NCBI RefSeq assembly: GCF_031119625.1
Contig: NZ_JAVHZV010000029.1
Span: 558,001 to 622,000 of the forward strand
Length of the DNA stretch: 64,000 nt
DNA from: Pseudomonas sp. G34
Lineage (GTDB): Bacteria; Pseudomonadota; Gammaproteobacteria; Pseudomonadales; Pseudomonadaceae
Reading direction: 5' to 3'
This document shows, piece after piece, positions 51,120 through 59,082 of this stretch; the first letter of the stretch is position 1, and each line of letters starts with the position of its first letter. Under the pieces are notes generated by a model, which searched no databases, was not told where the DNA came from, and saw only the letters and a program-made list of their open reading frames with translations. A program made the position numbers and the translations under genes.

Positions 51120-52163
51120 TCAGGCCGTCAGGGCTTGCCGATCGGTGCTGAGCACCTGGGTCGGGGTGAACTTCTCGTAATGGAAGCTCGCTGGCGTGAC
51201 GCCCTGCTCGCTGAAATGGGCGCGCACCGCATCGACCATCGGCGGCGGCCCGCACAGGTAAACGTCGACATCGCCGTCGTTGAGCATCGCCGCGCTCATG
51301 TGTTGGGTGACGTAGCCCTTGCGCGGGTGCCGGGACTGCGGCTCGGCCACGCAGGTGACGAACACCAGGGTCGGCAAACGCTCGGCCAGGGCCTGCAAAC
51401 GCTCGACCAGCACCAGATCGAGATCGCGGGTAACCCCGTAGATCAGGCTGATCGGCTGCTCGCAGCCGCGCTCGGCCAGCACCTCGAGCATCGACAGAAA
51501 TGGCGCCAGGCCGGTGCCGCCAGCCAGCAACAGCAGTGGGCGACGTACTTCGCGCAGGTAGAAGGTGCCCAACGGCCCGGTGAACTGCAGGCGCTCACCC
51601 GGCTGCGCCTGATCCAGGTAGGCGCTCATCAGCCCACCCGGCACGCGCTTGATCAGAAAGCCGAAGCGCGCCTCACCCGGCTTGTTGCTGAACGAATACG
51701 CGCGGGTCTGAGTACCACCAGGCACGCCGATATTCACGTACTGCCCGGGCAGAAAGCTCGGCGCTGCCGCGCCGCCGGTGATATCGAAGGCGACCTCCAG
51801 GGCCGCATCGGCATGCGCGGTGATCGACACCAGCTCGCCTTCGAAGCTGCCCGTGCCGGTCTTGCAGGCAGTGGACGGCACCGGCACGGCGATCACGCAA
51901 TCCGAAGCAGGCACCATCTGGCAGGTCAGTACCAGGCCCTGGGCGGCCTCGTCTTCGCTGAGGGCGTCCTCGATGTAGTCCTCGCCCTGGTCATACTCGC
52001 CGTTCTCGCAGCGGCACTTGCAGGTGCCGCACACGCCGTCGGAGCAGTCCATGGGCAGGTTGATGCGGTTGCGATAGGCCGCATCCAGCACCTTTTCATT
52101 GGCCTTGCAGTCGATGAAGCGGGTAACCCCATCTTCGAAATTCAGGGCGATGGTGTACGTCAT
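51120..52163 (-). CDS. benC: Benzoate 1,2-dioxygenase electron transfer component
   Basis: A 347-aa reductase passing electrons from NADH to the oxygenase. The N-terminal plant-type [2Fe-2S] domain has CSDGVCGTCKCRCENGEY (about 41-58) with a last cysteine in VLTCQM. The FAD domain has TRAYSFSNKPGEA and the NAD domain LLLLAGGTGLAPFLSML and VDVYLCGPPPMVDAV. It lies 54 bp after benB. Confidence 0.96.
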   Translation of the reverse strand: MTYTIALNFEDGVTRFIDCKANEKVLDAAYRNRINLPMDCSDGVCGTCKCRCENGEYDQGEDYIEDALSEDEAAQGLVLTCQMVPASDCVIAVPVPSTACKTGTGSFEGELVSITAHADAALEVAFDITGGAAAPSFLPGQYVNIGVPGGTQTRAYSFSNKPGEARFGFLIKRVPGGLMSAYLDQAQPGERLQFTGPLGTFYLREVRRPLLLLAGGTGLAPFLSMLEVLAERGCEQPISLIYGVTRDLDLVLVERLQALAERLPTLVFVTCVAEPQSRHPRKGYVTQHMSAAMLNDGDVDVYLCGPPPMVDAVRAHFSEQGVTPASFHYEKFTPTQVLSTDRQALTA

Positions 52164-52217
52164 GGCAATCCCTCGGCGCTGCCAGCGGGCACAGGAGCTA
52201 AGCGGCAGCGCATCGAC

Positions 52218-52706
52218 TCAGATGTGGTAGATGTCGAGAACCTGGTGCACGTAATCGTTCTTGAGCACCACTTTCTTGCGGGTGATCAACGGCTGATCGC
52301 CACGCATATCCAGGTGGTAGAACGAGGTGCCGAAGTAGACATCGGTGCTCTTGTAGCGATGGCTCAGGGTCTGCCAGTTGAAGCGCACCTCGACCTGCTC
52401 GGCGCTCTCCTCGAGCACCTCCAGGTTGGCGATGAAGTGCGCGGTACGCGGCTCCGGCGTACTGGCACTGGAGCGCTCGGTCTTGATGCGAAACACCCGA
52501 TCCTCCAACCCTTCGCGGTTGGGGTAATAGATCAGCGAGATCTCCCGCTGCGGGTCTTCGGTCAAGCCGTCGTTATCGTCCCAGGCGGGCATCCAGAACA
52601 CCGCCTTGCTCGAATAGCACTCCAGCCATTCATCCCACTGACGGTCGTCGAGCAGGCGCGCTTCGCGGTAGATGAAATCGAGGATCAGTTGGCGATTGGC
52701 GCTCAT
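52218..52706 (-). CDS. benB: Benzoate 1,2-dioxygenase, beta (small) subunit
   Basis: A 162-aa structural subunit of the ring-hydroxylating oxygenase with an NTF2-like fold. ILDFIYREARLLDDRQWDEW near the start and RTAHFIANLEVLEE in the middle are typical. It overlaps the end of benA by 4 bp (ATGA), so synthesis of the two subunits is coupled. Confidence 0.96.
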   Translation of the reverse strand: MSANRQLILDFIYREARLLDDRQWDEWLECYSSKAVFWMPAWDDNDGLTEDPQREISLIYYPNREGLEDRVFRIKTERSSASTPEPRTAHFIANLEVLEESAEQVEVRFNWQTLSHRYKSTDVYFGTSFYHLDMRGDQPLITRKKVVLKNDYVHQVLDIYHI

Positions 52707-54079
52707 GCTACGTCCTCCGCGTCGCTGGCGATCAGCTTCGCGCGCTCACTGTCGAGCGCCTTCTGCATGGCGTGCGCCCAGTAGGCGTGCTGGCGCACGA
52801 ACAGGCCTTCGTCCTCGGACTTCACGCCACTGAGCAAGGGCTGCATGCCCATGGCCTTGGCGTTGTCATCGGCGCCCTCGATCCAGTGGCTGGCACCACG
52901 GCTGAGGTCGTTCCACTGCGCCGCCTGGCCGGCGTAACCGCTCTGGCAGGCACGAAACTCTTCCAGATCGTCGGGTGTGCCCATGCCGGTGACGTTGAAG
53001 AAGTCTTCGTACTGGCGGATCCGCAGTGCGCGGGCCTGGTCGCTCTCGCCCTTGGGGGCGAAGCAGTAGATGGTCACTTCGGTCTTGTCGACGGCGATGG
53101 GCCGCACCACCCGAATCTGCGTGGAGAACTGGTCCATCAGGTACACGTTGGGGTACAGGCACAGGTTGCGGGTCTGGCCGACGATGATGTCGGCGCGGGT
53201 ATCGCCGAACCTGGCCGCCAGCGCGTCACGGTGCTCGAACACCGGGCGCACGTCCGGGTTGATCAGCCGCGTCCACAACAGGATGTGGCCATACTCGTAG
53301 GCATAGAAACCGCCGACGCTTTTTGACCAGCCGTTGGCGTCCACGGTACGCGTGCCTTCGGCTTCATAGTTGCGGCGCTGCATGGTTGCCGAGTAGTTCC
53401 AGTGCACCGAACTGACGTGGTAGCCATCGGCGCCATTCTCGATCTGCAGCTTCCAGTTGCCATCGTAGAAATACGACGAGTTGCCGCGCAGCACTTCGAT
53501 GCCGTCCGGCGCCTGGTCGACGATCTGGTCGATGATCACCCGGGTTTCGCCCAGGTAGTCTTCCAGCGCCGGCACTGCCTCGCTGAGGCTGCCGAACAGG
53601 AAGCCGCGGTAACTCTGGAAACGCGCCAGGTGCGTGAGGTCATGGGAGCCGTCGCAGTCGAAGCTCTGCGGGTAGCCGCCGGTCTTGGCGTCTTTGACCT
53701 TGAGCAGTTTGCCGGCGTTGCTGAAGGTCCAGCCGTGGAATGGGCAGGTGAACGAGCCCTTGTTGCCCTGCTTGCGCCGGCACAGTACGGCGCCACGGTG
53801 CGCGCAGGCGTTGATCAAGCCATGCAGTTCGCCCCCCTTGTCGCGGGTGATGACCACGGGCTGACGGCCGATGTGGGTGGTGAAGTAATCGTTGATCTCG
53901 GGGATCTGGCTCTCGTGGGCCAGGTAGACCCAGCCGCTCTCGAAGATGTGCTTCATCTCCAGTTCGAACAGGTCGGGGTCGGTGAAAACATCGCGTCGGC
54001 AACGGAAGACTCCCTTGGCAGGATCCTCCTGGACGGATTCGGCAAGCTGCCGGGCAAGGCGGTCGAATGTGCCGGTCAT
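52703..54079 (-). CDS. benA: Benzoate 1,2-dioxygenase, alpha (large) subunit
   Basis: A 458-aa catalytic subunit. The Rieske [2Fe-2S] centre is CAHRGAVLC (about 92-100) and FTCPFHGWTF (about 109-118). The mononuclear iron is bound in ENGADGYHVSSVHWNY (two histidines) with a later aspartate. It dihydroxylates benzoate at C1-C2. First gene of benABCD. GGAGG precedes the ATG. Upstream are two BenR boxes, a four-copy tandem repeat in the leader and AAGAACAA next to the Shine-Dalgarno. Confidence 0.97.
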   Translation of the reverse strand: MTGTFDRLARQLAESVQEDPAKGVFRCRRDVFTDPDLFELEMKHIFESGWVYLAHESQIPEINDYFTTHIGRQPVVITRDKGGELHGLINACAHRGAVLCRRKQGNKGSFTCPFHGWTFSNAGKLLKVKDAKTGGYPQSFDCDGSHDLTHLARFQSYRGFLFGSLSEAVPALEDYLGETRVIIDQIVDQAPDGIEVLRGNSSYFYDGNWKLQIENGADGYHVSSVHWNYSATMQRRNYEAEGTRTVDANGWSKSVGGFYAYEYGHILLWTRLINPDVRPVFEHRDALAARFGDTRADIIVGQTRNLCLYPNVYLMDQFSTQIRVVRPIAVDKTEVTIYCFAPKGESDQARALRIRQYEDFFNVTGMGTPDDLEEFRACQSGYAGQAAQWNDLSRGASHWIEGADDNAKAMGMQPLLSGVKSEDEGLFVRQHAYWAHAMQKALDSERAKLIASDAEDVA

Positions 54080-54094
54080 GGGTCGTACCCTCCG

Positions 54095-54102
54095 TTGTTC
54101 TT
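54095..54102 (-). promoter_or_regulatory. Crc/Hfq-type motif next to the benA ribosome site
   Basis: The mRNA has AAGAACAA, an exact AANAANAA, followed directly by CGGAGG. Confidence 0.6.
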
Positions 54103-54191
54103 GTATCAGGCAACGCCAGATGGGCGTATCAGGTAACGCCAGATGGGGCGTATCAATAACGCCAGATGGGGCGTATCAGGCAGAGCCAGAT
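54103..54191 (-). repeat. Four-copy 23-24-bp tandem repeat in the benA leader
   Basis: Units begin with GTATCA at 54103, 54126, 54150 and 54173; the unit is roughly GTATCAGGTAACGCCAGATG plus GGGC. The fourth is cut short at GCCAGAT. Repeat junctions allow small hairpins: GGCGT pairs with ACGCC at 54123-54140 and at 54147-54163. By BenR-box geometry transcription starts near 54181, so most of the array would lie in the 5' untranslated RNA. Confidence 0.85.
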
Positions 54192-54250
54192 TAAGAGCGG
54201 GTACGAGGTGGCAATAGCCGTTTACTGCAGATCGCTATCCAGATCCTGCA
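54188..54250 (-). promoter_or_regulatory. BenR-dependent benA promoter with two XylS/BenR boxes
   Basis: On the minus strand TGCAGGATCTGGATA (54250-54236) and TGCAGTAAACGGCTA (54229-54215) both match TGCA-N6-GGNTA. The starts are exactly 21 bp apart, as in the XylS-controlled Pm promoter. A -10-like TAATCT is at 54193-54188, placing the start of transcription near 54181. Confidence 0.85.
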
Positions 54251-54292
54251 AAGGCCCGTTTGCGGGGTGTTTCAGTTTTCTACAGGCATGAA

Positions 54293-54316
54293 AAAGGGCG
54301 ACCGAAGTCGCCCTTT
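54293..54316 (-). terminator. Intrinsic terminator of rpsA
   Basis: A perfect 10-bp stem, AAAGGGCGAC and GTCGCCCTTT, closed on the minus strand by a TTCG tetraloop and followed by T-residues. It is 17 bp past the rpsA stop. Confidence 0.9.
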
Positions 54317-54333
54317 CTGTGGATTACCCGAAC

Positions 54334-56016
54334 TTAGTTCTGGTTTTCCATCTGCGCACGAATCAGATCACCAATGGTGGTCGGACCGGAAGTTTCAACT
54401 TCCTGCTTGCTACGCATTTCCTTGATGGCTTCTTTCTCGTCTTCAACGTCTTTCGACTTGATCGACAAGCTGATCACGCGGCTCTTGCGATCGACGCTGA
54501 TGATCTTGGCTTCAACTTCTTCGCCTTCTTTCAGAACGTTGCGCGCGTCTTCAACGCGGTCACGGCTGATTTCGGAGGCTTTCAGCGTCGCTTCGATGCC
54601 TTCGGCCAGGGTGACGATAGCGCCCTTGGCGTCGACTTCTTTCACGATACCGCGAATGATGGTGCCTTTGTCGTTGACGGCAACATAGTCGGAGAACGGA
54701 TCTTCTTCCAGCTGCTTGATGCCCAGGGAGATGCGCTCGCGCTCTGGGTCAACCGACAGGATGACGGTTTCCAGCTCGTCGCCCTTCTTGAAGCGACGTA
54801 CGGCTTCTTCGCCGACTTCGTTCCAGGAGATGTCGGACAGGTGAACCAGGCCGTCGATGCCGCCGTCCAGACCAATGAAGATACCGAAATCGGTGATCGA
54901 CTTGATGGTGCCGGAGATCTTGTCACCCTTGTTGAACTGACCGGAGAAGTCTTCCCATGGGTTGGTCTTGCACTGCTTGATACCCAGGGAGATACGACGA
55001 CGCTCTTCGTCGATGTCCAGAACCATGACTTCCACTTCGTCGCCAACCTGAACGACTTTCGACGGGTGGATGTTCTTGTTGGTCCAGTCCATTTCGGAAA
55101 CGTGTACCAGGCCTTCCACGCCTTCTTCCAGCTCTGCGAAGCAGCCGTAGTCGGTCAGGTTGGTGACGCGCGCCATGACGCGGGTGCTTTCCGGGTAACG
55201 AGCCTTGATGGCAACCCATGGGTCTTCGCCCAGTTGCTTCAGGCCCAGGGAAACACGGTTACGCTCGCGATCGTACTTCAGAACCTTGACATCGATCTCG
55301 TCGCCAACGTTGACGATCTCGGACGGGTGCTTGATACGCTTCCAGGCCATGTCGGTGATGTGCAGCAGGCCATCGACGCCACCCAGATCCACGAATGCGC
55401 CGTAGTCGGTGAGGTTCTTGACGATACCTTTGACCTGTTGGCCTTCCTGCAGCGATTCCAGCAGCGCTTCGCGCTCGGCACTGTTTTCGGCTTCCAGGAC
55501 GCTACGACGGGAAACGACAACGTTGTTGCGCTTCTGGTCGAGCTTGATGACCTTGAATTCCAGCTCTTTGCCTTCCAGGTGCGTGGTGTCGCGCACTGGA
55601 CGGACGTCAACCAGGGAACCTGGCAGGAACGCACGGATGCCGTTAACGTCGACAGTGAAGCCGCCTTTAACCTTACCGTTGATAACGCCCTTGACCACTT
55701 CCTCAGCGGCGAAAGCTGCTTCCAGAACGATCCAGCACTCGGCGCGCTTGGCTTTTTCGCGGGACAGCTTGGTTTCACCGAAGCCGTCTTCGACCGCGTC
55801 CAGCGCTACGTGTACTTCGTCACCGACCTTGATGGTCAGCTCGCCTTGTTCGTTGAAGAACTGCTCCAGAGGGATGACGCCCTCGGATTTCAGGCCAGCG
55901 TGAACGGTAACCCAGTCGCCGTCGATGTCGACCACGATGCCAGTGATGATGGCACCCGGTTGCATGTCGAGGGACTTTAGGCTTTCTTCAAAAAGTTCTG
56001 CAAAGCTTTCGCTCAT
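54334..56016 (-). CDS. rpsA: 30S ribosomal protein S1
   Basis: A 560-aa RNA-binding protein of the small subunit, needed to load structured mRNAs. Six S1 domains cover about 20-530, each with the GxVKxxxxxGxFVxLxGVxGLxHxSD-like pattern, for example GIVKNLTDYGAFVDLGGVDG and GTIKSITDFGIFIGLDGGID. AGGA precedes the ATG. It follows cmk after a terminator-like hairpin and a structured leader. In E. coli and most pseudomonads ihfB comes next; here the next gene on this side is benA. Confidence 0.97.
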   Translation of the reverse strand: MSESFAELFEESLKSLDMQPGAIITGIVVDIDGDWVTVHAGLKSEGVIPLEQFFNEQGELTIKVGDEVHVALDAVEDGFGETKLSREKAKRAECWIVLEAAFAAEEVVKGVINGKVKGGFTVDVNGIRAFLPGSLVDVRPVRDTTHLEGKELEFKVIKLDQKRNNVVVSRRSVLEAENSAEREALLESLQEGQQVKGIVKNLTDYGAFVDLGGVDGLLHITDMAWKRIKHPSEIVNVGDEIDVKVLKYDRERNRVSLGLKQLGEDPWVAIKARYPESTRVMARVTNLTDYGCFAELEEGVEGLVHVSEMDWTNKNIHPSKVVQVGDEVEVMVLDIDEERRRISLGIKQCKTNPWEDFSGQFNKGDKISGTIKSITDFGIFIGLDGGIDGLVHLSDISWNEVGEEAVRRFKKGDELETVILSVDPERERISLGIKQLEEDPFSDYVAVNDKGTIIRGIVKEVDAKGAIVTLAEGIEATLKASEISRDRVEDARNVLKEGEEVEAKIISVDRKSRVISLSIKSKDVEDEKEAIKEMRSKQEVETSGPTTIGDLIRAQMENQN

Positions 56017-56034
56017 GTTGATTCCTGTAGGGTC

Positions 56035-56091
56035 GGGCGGGGATTCGCCCTGCTCCGCATTCCAGACAATGCGGGTTTATTCATATAAAAA
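56035..56091 (-). promoter_or_regulatory. Structured rpsA leader (candidate S1 autoregulatory region)
   Basis: Two hairpins precede the rpsA Shine-Dalgarno: CCGCATT paired with AATGCGG (56074-56055) around a GTCTGG loop, and GGGCG with CGCCC (56050-56035). rpsA leaders in gamma-proteobacteria carry stacked hairpins through which S1 controls its own translation, so this role is plausible. Confidence 0.55.
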
Positions 56092-56129
56092 GAGGCCTAC
56101 GGGACTGGGACTGGTCTCCCGTATGCCTC
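56086..56129 (-). terminator. Terminator-like hairpin between cmk and rpsA
   Basis: On the minus strand GAGGCATACGGGA (56129-56117) pairs with TCCCGTAGGCCTC (56104-56092), one mismatch, followed by TTTTTATAT. It is 27 bp after the cmk stop. It suggests that rpsA has its own promoter or that read-through is partial. Confidence 0.75.
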
Positions 56130-56155
56130 CCTTGCGAGCCGAAATTGGCTCTTTC

Positions 56156-56845
56156 TCAACCGGCGAGGTCGCGATTGGCGACTTCGCTCAGGATTCTTTC
56201 CAGCACCTGCTCGATGGACAACTGGGTGGAATCCAGCTGGATTGCGTCGGCTGCCGGCTTGAGCGGCGCCACCGCACGCTGGGTATCACGCTCATCGCGC
56301 GCCCGAATCTCATCAAGAAGACTCGCGAGGTTAACATCATCGCCCTTTGCCTTCAACTGCAGGTAACGCCGATTGGCACGTTCCTCGGCGCTGGCGGTGA
56401 GGAAAACCTTCAGCGGTGCGTCCTCGAAAACCACCGTGCCCATATCCCGGCCATCGGCGATGAGCCCCGGCGCTTCGCGAAAGGCGCGCTGGCGCTGCAG
56501 CAGCGCATCACGCACCGCGGGCAGCGCGGCAACCTGGGAGGCGCCGGCACCGACAGCCTCGTTGCGAATCGCGTCGGTCACCTCTTCGCCTTCGAGAATG
56601 ATGCGCTGCGGCTTGCCGTCGGCGGCCGCGAGGAATTGCACGTCCAGGTGGGCGGCCAGCAGTGTCAGCGACGCTTCGTTGCTCAGATCAACGCCATGGT
56701 TGCGCGCGCAGAACGCCAGCAGGCGGTACAGCGCGCCGGAGTCCAGCAGGTTCCAGCCCAGCTGTTTGGCCAGCAGGCCGGCAACCGTGCCCTTGCCCGA
56801 GCCGCTCGGCCCGTCGATGGTGATGACCGGTGCATTGACGTTCAT
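56156..56845 (-). CDS. cmk: Cytidylate kinase
   Basis: A 229-aa kinase phosphorylating CMP and dCMP. Walker A VITIDGPSGSGKGTVAGLLA is at the N-terminus; ADGRDMGTVVFEDAPLKVFL and RDERDTQRAVAPLKPA are typical. Its start overlaps the aroA end by 4 bp (ATGA). A terminator-like hairpin follows. Confidence 0.97.
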   Translation of the reverse strand: MNVNAPVITIDGPSGSGKGTVAGLLAKQLGWNLLDSGALYRLLAFCARNHGVDLSNEASLTLLAAHLDVQFLAAADGKPQRIILEGEEVTDAIRNEAVGAGASQVAALPAVRDALLQRQRAFREAPGLIADGRDMGTVVFEDAPLKVFLTASAEERANRRYLQLKAKGDDVNLASLLDEIRARDERDTQRAVAPLKPAADAIQLDSTQLSIEQVLERILSEVANRDLAG

Positions 56846-59082
56846 TGCTGCCCCTCCACGGCCACACGCATGCCAACCTGCTCGGCCAGGGCGAGGAAGT
56901 TGGGGAACGAGGTGGCGACGTTGGCAGCGTCGTGGATACGGATCGGCGCACTGGCACGCAGCGAAGCAACACTGAAGGCCATGGCGATACGGTGGTCGCC
57001 GTGGCTGTGCACTTCGCCGCCGCCGATGGTCTGGCCACCGTCGATGATGATGCCATCTTCGGTGGGCTCGACCTTGACGCCCAGGCTGGTCAGGCCGTCG
57101 GCCATCACCTGGATACGGTCGGACTCCTTCACGCGCAGCTCTTCGGCGCCGCGCAGCACGGTGCGGCCTTCGGCGCAGACGGCCGCGATGAACAGCACCG
57201 GGAACTCGTCGATGGCCAGCGGTACCAGTGCCTCGGGAATCTCGATGCCCTTGAGCTTGGCGCCGCGCACACGCAGGTCAGCCACTGGCTCGCCGCCGAC
57301 TTCACGCTGGTTTTCCAGGCTGATGTCGCCACCCATCAGGCGCAGGATCTCGATCACACCGATCCGCGTCGGGTTGATGCCGACATGCTCGAGCAGCAGG
57401 TCGCTGCCCTCGGCAATGGAGGCTGCCACTAGGAAGAAGGCGGCCGAGGAAATGTCCGCCGGTACTTCGATACGGGTGGCGGTGAGCTTGCCACCGGCCT
57501 GCAGGGAAGCCACCGGGCCCTTGGACTCCACGGCGTAGCCGAAACCACGCAGCATGCGCTCGGTATGGTCACGGGTCGGCGCTGGCTCGGTGACGGTGGT
57601 CACGCCTTCGGCATACAAGCCGGCGAGCAGCAGGCAGGATTTAACCTGGGCGCTGGCCATCGGCAGCGTGTAGGTCAACGCCTTGAGCTTCTGGCCACCG
57701 CGGATGGTCAGCGGCGGACGGCCGTCCGGGCCGGTCTCGACCACGGCGCCCATTTCCCGCAGCGGATTGGCCACGCGGTTCATCGGACGCTTGGACAGCG
57801 ACGCGTCGCCGGTCATGGTCACGTCGAACGGCTGGCCAGCCAGCAGGCCGGCGAGCAGGCGCATCGAGGTGCCCGAGTTGCCCACGTAGATCGGCCCAGG
57901 TGGTGCTTTCAGGCCATGCAGGCCAACGCCATGAACGGTCACGCGGCCATGGTGCGGCCCTTCGATGACCACGCCCATGTCACGGAACGCCTGCAGGGTC
58001 GCCAGGGCGTCTTCGCCCTCGAGGAAGCCCTCGACCTCGGTGGTACCTTCGGCCAGCGAGCCGAGCATGATCGAGCGGTGGGAGATGGACTTGTCACCTG
58101 GAACGCGGATACGCCCACGCACAGTGCCACCAGGATTAGCCAGGAAAACCAGATCGTTCGAGTGCATAGCGTCCACATAGGCCCGGCGGGCCAGTATTTT
58201 GCTGAAATGTTCGCGGGCCACGCGGGCGCGGGTGAATACGCCCAGCAGGTGATGCCCGTCCCCTGCGTCGACCGCGTCGCGCAAGGCGTCGAGGTCATCG
58301 CGAAATACATCCAAGGTACGCAGCACGGCTTCGCGGTTGGCGAGAAAGATGTCGTGCCACATGACCGGGTCACTGCCGGCGATTCTCGTGAAATCGCGGA
58401 AGCCGCCGGCGGCGTAGCGGAAGATTTCCAGATTTTCGTTACGTTTGGCCAGCGAGTCGACCAGGCCGAAAGCCAGCAGATGCGGCAGGTGGCTGGTGGC
58501 AGCGAGCACCTGATCGTGGTGCTCGACCTGCATGTGCTCGACGTCGGCACCCAGCTCGCGCCACAGCTGATCGACCCGCTGCAAGGCCAGTGCATCGGTC
58601 TGTGGCAGCGGCGTGAGGATCACCTTGTGGCGCTTGAACAGCTCGCCATTGGCCGCTTCCACCCCGCTCTGCTCGGAGCCGGCAATCGGGTGGCCGGGTA
58701 CGAAACGCGCCGGCACGCCACCGAAAACCGCGTCGGCCGCACGCACCACGTTGCCCTTGGCACTGCCGGCATCGGTGAGGATGGCGTCGCCCAGCTCCAG
58801 CCTGGCCAGCTCACCGAGCACCCGCTCCATGGCCAGGATAGGCACCGCCAGCATGATCACGTCCGCGCCCAGACAGGCGGCAGCCAGTTGCTCCTCGCAG
58901 CGGTCGACCACCCCCAGCTCGACAGCCAGGCGCCGGGCCTGCGGATCCAGATCGACACCCACCACTTCACGGCACACGCCACGGGCACGCAGGCCCTTGG
59001 CGAAGGAGCCGCCGATCAGCCCCAGGCCAACGACGACCAGACGCTCGACCAGCGGCTGCACAGCTGCAGTGCGTTGCGTCAC
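56842..59082 (-). CDS. Bifunctional prephenate dehydrogenase / EPSP synthase
   Basis: A 746-aa fusion typical of pseudomonads. The TyrA part (about 10-300) has the NAD motif VVGLGLIGGSFAKGL and FVPGHPIAGSEQSGVEAA. The AroA part (about 310-746) has PGDKSISHRSIMLGSLAEG, YVGNSGTSMRLLAGLLAG and LRVKESDRIQVMADGL. It joins tyrosine synthesis to the step before chorismate. The start codon is GTG at 59082, overlapping the hisC stop as GTGA. Commonly labelled tyrA-aroA. Confidence 0.96.
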   Translation of the reverse strand: MTQRTAAVQPLVERLVVVGLGLIGGSFAKGLRARGVCREVVGVDLDPQARRLAVELGVVDRCEEQLAAACLGADVIMLAVPILAMERVLGELARLELGDAILTDAGSAKGNVVRAADAVFGGVPARFVPGHPIAGSEQSGVEAANGELFKRHKVILTPLPQTDALALQRVDQLWRELGADVEHMQVEHHDQVLAATSHLPHLLAFGLVDSLAKRNENLEIFRYAAGGFRDFTRIAGSDPVMWHDIFLANREAVLRTLDVFRDDLDALRDAVDAGDGHHLLGVFTRARVAREHFSKILARRAYVDAMHSNDLVFLANPGGTVRGRIRVPGDKSISHRSIMLGSLAEGTTEVEGFLEGEDALATLQAFRDMGVVIEGPHHGRVTVHGVGLHGLKAPPGPIYVGNSGTSMRLLAGLLAGQPFDVTMTGDASLSKRPMNRVANPLREMGAVVETGPDGRPPLTIRGGQKLKALTYTLPMASAQVKSCLLLAGLYAEGVTTVTEPAPTRDHTERMLRGFGYAVESKGPVASLQAGGKLTATRIEVPADISSAAFFLVAASIAEGSDLLLEHVGINPTRIGVIEILRLMGGDISLENQREVGGEPVADLRVRGAKLKGIEIPEALVPLAIDEFPVLFIAAVCAEGRTVLRGAEELRVKESDRIQVMADGLTSLGVKVEPTEDGIIIDGGQTIGGGEVHSHGDHRIAMAFSVASLRASAPIRIHDAANVATSFPNFLALAEQVGMRVAVEGQQ

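Noticed and set aside
47533..54079. Recent horizontal transfer of the ben block
   Set aside because: GC content and codon use look like the neighbours, and no integrase, tRNA, attachment site or IS is visible at either edge.
54319..55980. A 553-codon plus-strand frame opposite rpsA
   Set aside because: Complement of the repeated S1 domains; repeats in it mirror those of S1. No ribosome site or independent support.
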